Shown one piece after another: positions 1-10,451 of a stretch of 64,000 nucleotides of DNA. The DNA lies in contig MNCI01002829.1 in NCBI GenBank assembly GCA_015680685.1, forward strand, positions 53,448 through 117,447, written 5' to 3'. Every line of letters begins with the position of its first letter. Within the stretch, counting starts at the first letter, position 1. The notes under the pieces were generated by a model that ran no database searches, had not been told where the DNA came from, and was given only the letters and a program-made list of their open reading frames with translations. The translations under genes were made by a program, and so were the position numbers. The DNA comes from Gnetum montanum (taxonomy: Eukaryota > Streptophyta > Gnetopsida > Gnetales > Gnetaceae).

Positions 1-697
1 AACATTGCCATTGTTATTTTTTCCCATCTTTCTTGTTCTTCATATTTTTCCATCTTATAGCTACTAGAGGTTCGCTCTTAGTCATGGGGGCGTTGGCACA
101 AATTTTTCAATTTTCTCCATTTTACTATTCGCCTAACCCCTACACCTTGGGTAGTCACTTGTGATAAATCTCTGAACTAGTTTCTGCCATAACCACAACT
201 CAACCAATGCCCTTCATATCGAGGCAAGGTATCAATTGCATTGTGGTTTATCTATCCTTGCTCATTTGTGACTGTGTTGTGTGTGCAGATGGCAATCATA
301 CAAACAATGGACTGGGCTTGGAGGAAGCACTCAGGATGGACTAGAATTGGAGCATTTATGAAAGGAGTAAGTCTAGTGGCGTGGCTATGGATAAACAACA
401 GAAGGCGCAATCTTAGCATTGGAGGCAACACACTTCATTTTCTTTCTCTCTCTTTCTCTACAAGCTGCCAATAAAAAGCTTGGATGTCATTTATGTACGA
501 GTGTTCACCATAATGGTCATGAACATTAATGTTGTAATATGCTTATTGATTTGTTCACTGGGCATGTTGAGTTTGTCATCCCATTCCACCATCAGTTGTC
601 AATTAGTCAATAATCCCATATCTTCCCAATATTTTGTAAAGAACTTGTATCTCTTCTTCTATACTTGAGGATGAGTTTTCATTCAGTTATGGGGGTA
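1..697 (+). mobile_element. Element Z: Gypsy internal 3' tail with polypurine tract
   Basis: This is the end of the internal region of a plus-strand Gypsy element whose 5' part lies outside the window. Positions 1-690 match, in inverted orientation, the post-pol tail of element B (about 10440-11100), including a shared stretch about 'jumping' from TTCGCTCTTAGTCATGGGGG near position 70. A polypurine tract (ATGGGGGTA, 689-697) abuts the LTR that starts at 698, as expected for plus-strand priming. A short ORF begins at 289 (separate entry). No gag or pol is left here. Confidence 0.8.
289..474 (+). CDS. Short post-pol ORF of element Z behind a splice-acceptor-like AG
   Basis: A 61-residue frame starts at ATG 289, directly after GTGTGCAG, which looks like a 3' splice site. 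The frame is also open upstream to 241. The product is rich in Trp, Arg and Ser and matches no family I recognise. Element B has the homologous stretch on the minus strand (around 10690-10830), but there the frame carries stops and the acceptor AG is AA. Elements D and C have an ATG behind an AG at the equivalent place, where D has a large post-pol ORF, so this may be the truncated start of such an ORF. It could also be noncoding. Confidence 0.3.
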   Translation: MAIIQTMDWAWRKHSGWTRIGAFMKGVSLVAWLWINNRRRNLSIGGNTLHFLSLSFSTSCQ

Positions 698-1565
698 TGA
701 TGAGAGCANGAGTGGTTACTCTAGCGATTTATTTTAATTATTAAAGTAGTTACTCTAGTAGTTTATTCTAATTATTAGAGTGGTTACTCTAGCGGTTTCT
801 TTAGCAGTTGTTCTAATTATTAGAGCGGTTACTCTAATTATTAGAGTAGTTGCTCCCAAGTCTATAAATATAGTGCCCATGTGCACAATTAGAGAAATCT
901 TTTAGCACTCAAGTAGCAAAACTCTTATAGTCTATTTGAAAGTTAGAGTATTTTCCAAGTGCTTGCAGCAGGAGGTCTAAGTGTGGACGGATCTTTATGC
1001 GAGCATTGTGTACCTGAGCACACCTTGTGTATGGCAATAAAGACGAGCTCTTTAATTCATCTTTGTAGCACTTGAGATTTGTTTTCTTATGCATTTTTTT
1101 ATTTTATTATCTTATGCATTTATTTTATTTTATTTTATGCACTTTACATTTATGTTATTAGCACAGCAATTCATTTTGATCAATTAAGTACATCGTTAAA
1201 TTACACAAGCATGACCACTTCGAGCATGCGTGTAATGCTTGGCAACCTAGTAACGATTAACGTTTGGTAATCCCAGCAGTGTTGCACTAGTTTAGAATGT
1301 GTACGACAAGTGGGAATGGATGCTAGTGTTAGGATTAGTTAGAACTTAGTTAATGAGTAGTTAAGTTAAATTAGTCACTTAGTTACCTCTCTGCTTCCCT
1401 ACTAATGCAGGACATAAAAACATAAAAGCTATAAAAATCATATGCCTCAAGCTTACTTAACCATACAATCGTGACATACAAGTAAGCTAGGGAAGATAAT
1501 GATCAACCAACCCATCCTTGTTCGACAAGGGCGCATAAGCACTTAGTCCTTGGAATTTCTCATCG
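698..1565 (+). repeat. 3' LTR of element Z (slightly deleted)
   Basis: The LTR opens with TGATGAGAGC right after the polypurine tract. U3 carries an array of two alternating words, GGTTACTCTAG and TAATTATTAGAG (about 705-850), followed by a TATA box (TATAAATA, about 861) and an AATAAA near 1036. From there it matches the R-U5 part of the B and E LTRs. Near 1558 it lacks about 80 bp that the B LTR has before its end, then finishes with CTCATCG, a mutated form of the family terminus CTCATCA. One undetermined base is at 709. Confidence 0.75.
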
Positions 1566-2431
1566 TCCCATGGATCCAAAAAATATGTGATGTTTGAGCT
1601 TTAATTCCTATACGTGCTACTATTTGTCCATGGGAATAGCCTCCGTTGTTCTCCTCTTGGCCTCATTTCCTTTTCTTTTAAAAGACCTTCAACCTTAGGG
1701 ATTCTTTTTAGCATCATCTAAAATCACCAAAGGACCAACATTAGTTTTGATAATTTTTCATTAATGATTAACCCTTCCTGAAACCTTACGCTTAATATGA
1801 TTCCATAATAATGTTTCCCAAGGCTCTAAGGTAACTAGAATCATCAAGTTGTTCAAGTTATTTTGGTTATTTTTACTATTAGTTACCATAATGTTCAAAA
1901 ATGGGATGTTAGAAAAATTTCAAAAAGTACATCCTTAACATCCCCACCCCCTACACCACCCCATCGATAAATGAGGTTCACTTCAAAAGTGCACAAGTTT
2001 TTAAACAATTAAAACTGAAGGTCTAGCTCATAAGATGACTACGAAATATTGAATTTGAAGGATATTGTAATAGAAAAGTAGTAAAAATTCATTGAAATTG
2101 ATGAGAAGTAGTCCTAAAATCATGCATAAATTTATAGAATTCATTAATGATGTTCTTGAAGATGTGAGGTTTAGTTCAAAGCCATGATCAACAAAAGTTA
2201 TATAAATGGGTCCCCAAAGTAGGCTCTTGCCATAATGTCCTTGCATAACCCACTTCGATAGATGTTTGTGGGCACCTTAAAAGTTAAATGCAAATCTTGC
2301 CTTTGTTCCAAACAACACATAGTTGCCTTGGTTGGGATTTTGCACTATACTATAAAAAACCATTAGGCTCATAATTGCATGTAGTGATGAGGTGAATAAT
2401 GGGATGCAAAGGGATTTCAAAGATTAGGATG
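1566..2431 (-). mobile_element. Distal 3' internal region of element C
   Basis: On the minus strand this continues C's post-pol tail from 7285, interrupted only by Copia element A. A stretch near 2180-2230 resembles the D tail at 31730-31760. Near 1715-1725 the minus strand reads TTTGGTGATTTTAG followed by ATG, closely matching TTGGTGATTACAG-ATG at the start of the D post-pol ORF (32706). Only a short open stretch follows before the Z boundary. No other coding signal is seen. Confidence 0.5.
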
Positions 2432-2655
2432 TGAACAAAGAGATGAAATGAAATAGATATTTTTATCGAAGTTTACAAAAGATTGCATACAAGGATTTAT
2501 AGACTAGCCTTATTCCGTATTTCAGGAAACAAACTAAAAAGAAAACCAATCTCCTAGAAATTAAAAAAATGAAAGCTATAAATTAGGGAAAACAAACTCC
2601 ACAAAAAACTATAATTAAACCCACAAAATCAAGAATTTACTTGATTTTTTCAACA
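2432..2655 (-). repeat. 3' LTR of Copia element A
   Basis: The 224-bp LTR aligns along its full length with 7056-7279. On the minus strand it begins TGTTG and ends CA. The adjacent polypurine tract (GAAGGGGAG on the minus strand, 2656-2664) marks it as the 3' copy. Confidence 0.93.
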
Positions 2656-2664
2656 CTCCCCTTC
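2656..2664 (-). other. Polypurine tract of Copia element A
   Basis: The minus strand reads GAAGGGGAG directly before the 3' LTR. It is the expected primer for plus-strand DNA synthesis. Confidence 0.75.
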
Positions 2665-5600
2665 AGGCTATAGAATATATATCTATCATTCCTAGCTTGT
2701 AAACTAAAGACTCAAAACCCAGTTTTGATAATGCTTTGGTGAGGATATCAGCCTCTTGATCCTTGGTAGGAATGTAAGCTAGGTTGATTGCTCCCGAGTC
2801 AATCTCATGCTTGATAAAGCTTCTATCTATTCTAACATGCTTTATTCGATCATGTTCAACTAGGTTGTGAACAATGCTTATTGCTAATTTACTGTCACTG
2901 TAGAGCTTTATAGGACCTAAGAATGAAATTTTTAGATCCTTTAGAGGTCTCTCAATCCAAATAAGCTTACACATTCCTTAAATAATTTCCTAGTACTCTG
3001 CTTTAGCATTACTCCTTGTTACAACTAACTATTTCTTACTCCTCCATATCACAAGATTTCCCCATAATTTCACATAGTATCCAGTTGTGGATTTGCTATC
3101 TTCAACTAATCTAGCCCAATCTACATCAACAAAGCCTTCCACCTCTTGAGATTCACCTTTCTTAAACAAGAGTCCCTTGCCAGGAGATCCCTTTAGATAT
3201 CTCAGTACATGATTGGTTGCCTCTATATTTCTATTTGTAGGTGAATGCATAAATTGATTAATCACACTCACATTGTAGGCAATGTCAAGTTTAGTAAGTG
3301 AAAGGTAGATCAGTTTTCCTACCAGACGTTGATACTAATAGTCAACTGGGGAATCATTATCTATAACCTTTTATTTCCAATTCCTTTCCAATGGTGTGCT
3401 AGTTGATTTACAACCTCTTTTTTCTACCTCTTTAAGAAAATCAAGAGCACACTTTCTTTGGGTAACAAAGATCCCTTGTTTGCTTTTAGCAATCTCCATA
3501 CCAAGAAAATACTTGAGGATCCCAAGGTCCTTGACTTGAAATTCATTCTTCAGTTTAGTCTTCAACTTTGAAATCTCTAAGTCGTCATCACCGGTAATCT
3601 CGATATCATCCACATACAGAATGAGAATGGACTTCTTGCCACTCGATGATTTCATAGTGAAGATTGTATGATTAGCCTACCCTTGGGTGTATCCAAAACT
3701 CTGCAATGCTAAGCTAAATCTTGTGAACCAAGCTCTAAGAGATTGTTTCAAACCATATAAGGACTTCTTAAGCTTGCACACTTTGTTTCTTTCCATTTCA
3801 AATCCTGGTGGCATCTTCATAAGTACTTCCTCCTCTAAATTTCCATTCAAAAAAGCATTCTTTACATCCATTTGGTAAAGACCCCATTCAAGATTTACAG
3901 CAAGTGACAACAATACCTTGATTGAGTTCATCTTGGCAAAAGGGGCAAATGTTTCTTCATAGTTAATACGATAAGTCTAGGTGTATCCTTGAGCAACCAA
4001 GCAAGCTTTATACCTCTCTATCTCCCCCTTAGGCCTAAACTTCACTATGAATATCCACTTGCAACCAATAACTTTCTTCCCACTAAGAAGATCAACTACC
4101 TTCCATGTTCCATTCTCTTGAGGTACTCTTATCTCTTCTTCAATAGTTTCTCTCCATTTTAGATTCTAAAGGGCTCTCTAAATATCTTTTGGAATCTCCA
4201 CACTATTGAGGTTAGTAACAAATGCCTTGTAATGATGAAACAGATTTGAGTAGGTTAGCTATCGAGAGATGGGATGTTGGGTATAGGTTCGAACACCTTT
4301 CCTGAGAGTAATAGGAAGATCCAAATCATCAAATAATATCATACCTTCTTCCATGGTTTCAGGATCCTCCCTTGGTTCAGATAGTTGCATAGTGTGGGAA
4401 GTCTCTGGTCTCCTTGAATAAACCATAATTAGTTTAAAGATGCTTGATTCTCCCCCTTGATTCAATTCATGATCACACTAATTTGAAGGAATTTGTTTGA
4501 TATGAGGATTGTTTGGTTTGGTTGGAGGTGAAGAATAAGACTTAGATGGAATAGATATAGGAAGTGAGATAGAGGGATCCCAATGGTCATCTTCACTCAT
4601 CATCTCCCCCTGAAGAGAACTATTGGGATAAAACATTTAATCTTCCAAAAAAATTTACATCATAAGAGACAAAGAATTTTTTGGAAGAGGGGTGAAAGCA
4701 TCTGTATCCCTTTTGAGATGGAGAGTAGCTAGCAAAGACACACTTAAAGGATTTGGGATCAAGTTTACTCTTTTCTGGGTGATGATTATAGACATATGCA
4801 ATGCAACCAAACACTCTAGGAGAAAGAAAGTTAAGAATATGGACATGAGAATAGGTATCAAGTAGAAAACTGAGAGGAGTTCGAAGATTTAAAGTTTTGG
4901 ATGGCATTCTATTTATAAGATACGCTACAGTTAACACTGCTTCTCCCTAAAAAGAGTTTGGAACATGACTAGTGAACATAAGAGCTTAGGCTACCTCTAG
5001 TAAATGTCTATTTTTCCTCTTTGCCACTCCATTCTGTTGAGGGATGTATGTACAAGGACTTTGATGAAATACTCCATTACAATTTAGGTATTATGTCAAG
5101 TCATTTGTGAAATACTCTCTACCATTATCAGTTCTCAAAGTTTGGATATTGGTTTGGAAGACATTTGAGATATATTTGTGAAATTGTTCAACAATGGATT
5201 TTGTTTATGATTTTTCTCTTATGAGATAAACCCAACACACCCTTGTATGATCATCAATAAACATGATAAACCACTTAGAGCCTATGAGAGTGGATTGACG
5301 AGCGGGACCCCATATGTCACTATGTATAAGATGAAATTGCTTTGACACTTGATATGTATGAGTAAAATAATTTTTTCTAGTTTTTTTTTCACCAATACAA
5401 TGTTCACACTGGAAATATGAAGGATTTTAATTGATAAACAAAGTTGGATACAAAGATTTGAGATAAAAAAAACTAGGGTAACTAAGGCATTTGTGCCAAA
5501 GTATTATTTCTGAACTAGGAGAGGTTGAAAGGGAGACATTTTCACAAGATTGAATTTTTAAGAAAAACTAGCATCATTGAAAATGTAGAGACCATATTTC

Positions 5601-6160
5601 TCCTTAGTACTGCCAATCATCCTCCCTAAAGATAAGTCCTAGAACACACAAAGAGAAGGGGAAAATGTTACTACACGCTTTTGATCTTTTGACAATTTGC
5701 TGGCAGAGAGGAGATTATACTTTAACTCTAGAACATAGTAAATAGATCTTAAATTCATCCTAGAAATATCAATTGACCCACAACCTACTATTCTTGATAT
5801 AGTACCATCAACTATAGTGATCTTAATATTGTCATGACACTCCTTTAATTATGAGAATAAATTGTTGTTTCCAGAAATGTGATCTAAAGCACCAGTGTCA
5901 ATAATCCACTTATCATTTACATGGTAATGTGTAAAACATGAAGTACTTAGTTTACATCTATGTGCAACAGAGGCTATGGGAGTCTTTGATGATGTGTTGA
6001 CCTCCTTAAGCAGGTTGGAATTGCTCAATATTGATTGTAACACTTTAATTTGTTTAGTAGTGATATTAAGATTACTAGACTTATCATTTTCTACAATAGT
6101 GTCAATAGCAAGTGCTTTGTTTGGATCCTAGTGATTCTGTGGCTTGTAATTTTGTGGCTA
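2663..6160 (-). pseudogene. Copia A pol: protease, integrase, RT, RNase H (degraded)
   Basis: Minus-strand fragments in the expected Copia order are visible. The protease is at about 6043-5849, with the catalytic triplet as Asp-Thr-Gly in WIIDTGALDH. Integrase is at about 5500-4620, with the C-terminal segment containing AYLINRMPSKTL. Reverse transcriptase is at 3931-3371, with QMDVKNAFLNG and the catalytic YVDD box. RNase H is at 3271-2663, with the conserved SDSKLAI segment. Frameshifts and stops separate all blocks, so no polyprotein can be made. It is clearly a Copia pol; assignment to a named lineage is not attempted. Confidence 0.9.
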
Positions 6161-7034
6161 TCCATGGATTTTGAAGTAGGTATCCCATGTATGATTCATC
6201 TTGTGGCAGTGATCACACCCTAGCTTCTCCTTCTTGGATCTTTGACTCCTTTGATGTTGCTTGCTTTGGTGTGTGACAAGGGTTGATCCTACTGAAGGAG
6301 CATCTATTCTAATTGGAAGCATAACATTCTTCCTGCTTTCCTCTCTTCTTACTTTAGTGAAAGCCTCATGAATGGTGGGAAAGGCTTTGTGCTGAACACT
6401 TTGCCCTATACATTATCCAACTCTTTATTTAGCCCTTGTAAAAAATCAAAGATCTGCTTCTTCTCAATCATCTGAGCAAACTTGATCTATCTTTAGGACT
6501 CTCCCATTGCATTTCATAAAATAAATCCATCTCCTACCATAATTCAGTCAAAGAATTAAAATAATTAGTGACTGATTTGTGTCCTTGTTGTATCTCATGA
6601 AGCTTCAAGCGTATTTCAAAACACTGTGACGTGTTTTCCATATCCGAGTAGATTTCTTAAACTACTAACCATATGTCTATGGTAATTTTGTAGAACAAAT
6701 ATGTCCTTCCAATTTGTGGCCCCATCAAATTAACTAACCAAGCCATCACTATGGAATTTTCGACATCCCAAGTATGATAGGCAGGGTCAATAGATTCAGG
6801 AGGTAAAATTGTACCAGTGACATATCTGAACTTTCCTTTGCCTTTGAGGACAAGAAAAATAGACTGAAACCATTCCTAGAAGTTGGTTCCATTAAGTTTG
6901 TGATGGGTTATTTGAAGAGAACAATTTTCAAAGGGTTGAGAAGAAGAAGATAAAGGATTCCAGATAGTTGTCGCTGGCATGTTTTCAAGTGTGCTGGGTG
7001 AAGAGGATTTGGAAGAAGAATTTTTTTCGGCCAT
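6161..7034 (-). pseudogene. Copia A gag (degraded)
   Basis: The frame starts at an ATG whose complement is 7032-7034, four bases inside the primer site, and encodes the usual plant Copia Gag: a Ser-rich start, then a UBN2-like central part. A zinc-knuckle is seen at about 6235-6185 on the minus strand as CDHCHKMNHTWDTY, where the last cysteine of CX2CX4HX4C is replaced by Tyr. Several in-frame stops are present. Confidence 0.8.
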
Positions 7035-7037
7035 TTA

Positions 7038-7055
7038 ACTTGGGCTCTGATACCA
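7038..7055 (-). other. Primer-binding site of Copia A (tRNA-iMet type)
   Basis: On the minus strand TGGTATCAGAGCCCAAGTT follows the 5' LTR directly. The first 12 bases are the classic plant initiator-methionine tRNA primer site of Copia elements. Confidence 0.9.
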
Positions 7056-7279
7056 TGACCAAAGAGATGAAATGAAATAGATCTCTTTATTGAAGTTTAT
7101 GAAAGATTAAATACAAGGATTTATAGACCAACTTTATTCTGTATTTCAAGAAACAAACTAAAAAGAAAACCAATCTCCTAGAAATCAGAAAAATGGAAGC
7201 TATAAATCAGGGAAAACCAACTTCACAAAAAACTGCAATTAATCCCACAAAATCAAGAATTTACTCAGTCTTTCCAATA
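7056..7279 (-). repeat. 5' LTR of Copia element A
   Basis: The 224-bp copy pairs with 2432-2655. The outer end reads CAATA where the partner has CAACA, a single change of the terminal TG (minus strand). The target duplication GGATG follows at 7280-7284. Confidence 0.93.
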
Positions 7280-7284
7280 GGATG

Positions 7285-8190
7285 TAAGGTATTTAACCAT
7301 GTCTGCAATAGGTTCTTATGTCAATTATGATTAAAATGACCATCATACCCATTCACCCAAGTTTTAGACCAAGTCCATACCATTAACAATGATCTCACAT
7401 TAATGTGTTCCTTCTTGCTAGCCATCATGAGCCCATAACCACCATAGAGAATTAGCATTACTTCAAAAAGAAAAGAAGGAAGGAAAGGCCTTATTTAGAG
7501 GGGTGCCTTCAAGCATGGGTAACATGTCTTTCTAGTCCCATAAATAGTGCTTGTGGCCGATTATTATGTCTAAGGGGTGTGCCTTGAATTCCCATTCTTT
7601 TTTTTCTTTTTCTCTATTTCTTTTTCTTTCTTTCTTTCTTTCTTTTAAATGGAAATCACACCAGACAAAGACATGCTTCATGTTTATTGGTTAATGATAG
7701 GAGTGATGACATGTTTCATGAGAAGTCATAAACCACAAGAAGGAAGTCAAGAAGAAAACCCAACAAATCCCCTTGAGATCACATCCTTCTCCATTTCCAC
7801 TTGGTCTTTCCTCCTTTATTGCCAGGCATTATGATCATGAATTAATTTTAGTTTTATGTGAGAAGAACCATATTTCTTTCATGGTAAAGACCTTTTATTT
7901 ATAGAACTGAAGGGATGGATGATGTGGTCTTACTACATTACATAATTATTCACCTAATCGTCTTGATATCATAGGACAAAAACCTAACACATGGTGTTGA
8001 CTTCTGCATCATGATTGGCAACAATGTTATTAACAAAAATGTAGTAGACATTCATAAAACATTAAATAAATGACTTGATAAAAGAGAAATTTATAAATAA
8101 AAGAAAAATAACAAGAAATGAAAAATATATGAAGAAATAAGAAAAGGATAAAAAATTGTAAAGCAAAAAAGTGAAAATGCACTTATTAGT
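7285..8190 (-). mobile_element. Post-pol noncoding region of element C
   Basis: No gene is seen. On the minus strand the segment 7600-7440 matches the post-pol regions of D and E, for example CTAGAAAGACATGTTACCCATG shared with D near 31160. Positions 8085-8160 are A-rich on the plus strand (T-rich in element sense), as in the same place in B, D and E. A (TTTC)n run lies at about 7612-7646. Confidence 0.55.
7612..7646. repeat. (TTTC)n microsatellite
   Basis: A pyrimidine run of imperfect then perfect TTTC units ends at 7646, inside the post-pol region of element C. Confidence 0.85.
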
Positions 8191-8197
8191 TCTTAAT

Positions 8198-8791
8198 TCA
8201 AGATGCGGCATCTCCTCCATGACTAAACTCATGGACAAGCATTCAAAAAATGGACTACACATTCCCTTGGTTATACACCATAATTTTTCCATTTATCATC
8301 TTTAATGATTTAATTTTTCACTTGGTATCACATTTAACATTGATGATAATTACATTTTGATCATTTGGAGACAAATCTTTAGCTAGACTAAAAAGTGTTT
8401 CTTTTTAAGGGGTCAAGACATGTTTATTTTCTATTTTAGTTCTTGTGTCTCCTTGTTTAACATCTTCTTTTGGTGTATAGACAGAGTATAAGATGTTCTT
8501 TTCCAAGTCCTATGTTTGGTTCATTTTCCTAAGACAAGAACTAATAAGTGGGTTGGATGTTTCCATGCATCTTTTAAACAATTTTGTATTCTCATTTTTG
8601 AGCCACTGGATGTCTTTTGATTTAGTGCCTATTATGTAGACTTGGTTTTGCACACATAATTTTTCCTTAAGTTTGTTGTGGATTGGTATAAAAATTATGT
8701 TACTACTTTGAACTTTTGGCCTCACAATTGCATCCTTTATCATTATTAGTAATGCATGGAATTCTCTATCTCTCCATAGTGATAGGTTCAC
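8198..8791 (-). pseudogene. Unknown ORF of element C in place of pol
   Basis: A minus-strand frame runs from 8791 to a TGA at 8198 with a few stops (for example at 8510). The first 93 residues are uninterrupted and contain many Lys, Ile and Asn. They match no protease, RT, RNase H or integrase that I recognise. The last residues before the stop read FSHGGDAAS, echoing the Pol C-termini of B (CGGDGHQC) and E (THGGDGHPC). Upstream lies C's gag in another frame. This could be a remnant of a captured sequence or of a heavily rearranged pol. Confidence 0.4.
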
Positions 8792-8801
8792 CTTTTATGT
8801 T

Positions 8802-9644
8802 TTATGTCAAAGTGGGAATGGTTATTGGATTTTGTGTAGGATTAGGAGACATTATTTTTGTGAGGAAGGGGGTTGCACCAGATTGTCCTTGTGCTAGTTC
8901 TGATAAGATAGTAGGTATACTAGTTTTATTCACATGTGTGGAAACTATTCTAAAGAAAGGATGTTTTTGAGATTTTTGTTGAGATCTATCAACATTATCA
9001 TTCACTTGTATGTTCACGACACAAGTTGCATTTTTTTGTTGAGGTCATGGTGCCAATCCTTCCTACATTGTTGATGGTGACATATGATGGAGGAAAGTAT
9101 GAGAGTGCTGAGGATGCGACATATGATGAGAGACATGGAATGGTGTTCTCATAGGAGATGTTAGAGGTTGATGATATTTAGGAGAGTAGTAGTAGTGATT
9201 TGAGGTAGAGCAAATAGATTCATTTGGAAAAATAGGTTGTTGAACATAGTATCCATAAGGGTCTAGTTGGCAATAAGGGTATTGCTGGTTTGTTGATGGC
9301 ACCCCCCCACCCCCCCACAAATGTAGGTTTTGCCACTCTGATTAATAGTAGTCTTGAGGTTGATAAGAAGTCTTATTAGGATAGTCTTGTTGGTTATAAG
9401 ACTATCTGTAATTCCCTTGTGGGTAAGGTAAATCTCTTAGGCATTTTCTTTTCTACAAACTTAGGATTTAAAGAAAAAGCCCCAAACTCTTGTAAATGTA
9501 ACATAACTAGGTAATAGCCCTTTGGATGTTCATATTGGCAGATGTCACATCCATCATTCTCTTCTGTATATGAGTCTGTAACCTCTTTTACTACAACTAT
9601 CTTTCATTTTTGCTGATAAGTGTCCTTACATGTTTCTCTGTTCT
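8802..9644 (-). pseudogene. Element C gag, C-terminal part
   Basis: This is the continuation of the C gag beyond the B insertion. Near 9600-9530 the minus strand encodes GCDICQYEHPKG, the zinc-finger-like motif also found in the Gags of B, D and E. Then comes a Tyr/Gln/Pro/His-rich tail (9320-9063) with DPYGYYVQQP, also shared. A run of C at 9301-9318 encodes Gly-Gly-Gly-Gly. The reading frame is broken by stops and by a frame change before the unknown ORF at 8791. Confidence 0.65.
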
Positions 9645-9649
9645 TTTTC

Positions 9650-10442
9650 TGATGAGCGGCGAGGTATCCCTATGCTCAACCATATGAATATGAGCATACA
9701 CACACGATTTGGTTAAATTCCAAGGACTAAGTGCTTATGCACCTTTGTGGAACAAGGACAAGTTAGTCAATCGTTGTCTTCTCAAGTTTACTTGTATGGC
9801 ACGATTGTATGGTTAAGTAAACTTGAGGTATATGATTTTTATGGCTTTTATATTTTTATGTCCTAGTGCTACAAAGGGAGGAGAGAGATAACTAAGTAAC
9901 TAATTTAATTTAATTACTCAACTATGCTTTAACTAGTCCTAATACCAGCATCCATTCTCACTTTCCGTACACATCCTAAACCAGTGCACACTACTGGGAT
10001 TACCAAATGCTAATCGTTACAGGGTTACCAAGCATTACACGCATGCTCGAAGTGGTTGTACTGAGTGTGCTTACTTAGGAGAGTTGTAGGGTAAGAGAGA
10101 GAACATTAATTAATTAAGGAAAGCATTAAGTAACAACAATTAACATTAATTCATCTATTCTGAATGTTGCAAGGTTTATCACAAAGTTTGTCTTTATTGC
10201 TATACACAAGGTGTGCTTAAGTACAGAATGCTCGAATAAAGATCCATTCACTTTATGACTCCTACTGCAGGCATTCAGAAATAATTCTATCTCTGGAAAG
10301 GGAAAAAGACAAGAGTTTGGGTAAGGGACTAAGACTAATTACCAAAACCAAGTGCACCCACCTCTTATTTATAGGTAATGAGGCAGGTCCCGATATCGCG
10401 TGGAAGGCTCCGATATCACAGATGTAATATTACGGTTCATCA
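9650..10442 (-). repeat. 3' LTR of Gypsy element B
   Basis: The LTR aligns with 18487-19322 and is about 40 bp shorter, mainly in the GATATC-word array next to the outer U3 end (10390-10435). On the minus strand a TATA box (complement of TTATTTATAGG, about 10367) follows the array. Confidence 0.93.
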
Positions 10443-10451
10443 TACCCTCAT
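10443..10451 (-). other. Polypurine tract of element B
   Basis: The minus strand reads ATGAGGGTA directly before TGATGAACC of the 3' LTR. It corresponds to ATGGGGGTA in Z and D. Confidence 0.75.

Larger units (their letters stand above)
2432..7279 (-). mobile_element. Element A: complete but inactive Ty1/Copia retrotransposon
   Basis: The 4848-bp element is bounded by two 224-bp LTRs (2432-2655 and 7056-7279) and flanked by the 5-bp target duplication GGATG (2427-2431 and 7280-7284). The order on the minus strand is 5' LTR, tRNA-iMet primer site, Gag, protease, integrase, reverse transcriptase, RNase H, polypurine tract and 3' LTR. Integrase before reverse transcriptase defines Copia. Many stops and frameshifts make it non-autonomous. 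It sits inside the 3' tail of element C. Confidence 0.95.

Noticed and set aside
241-668. Two plus-strand ORFs as host genes
   Set aside because: The region is the tail of a Gypsy element shared with B; only the short frame from 289 is kept as a low-confidence post-pol ORF.
7038-7055. tRNA-Met gene fragment
   Set aside because: It is the retrotransposon primer site beside an LTR; no cloverleaf surrounds it. No tRNA or rRNA gene was recognised anywhere in the window.
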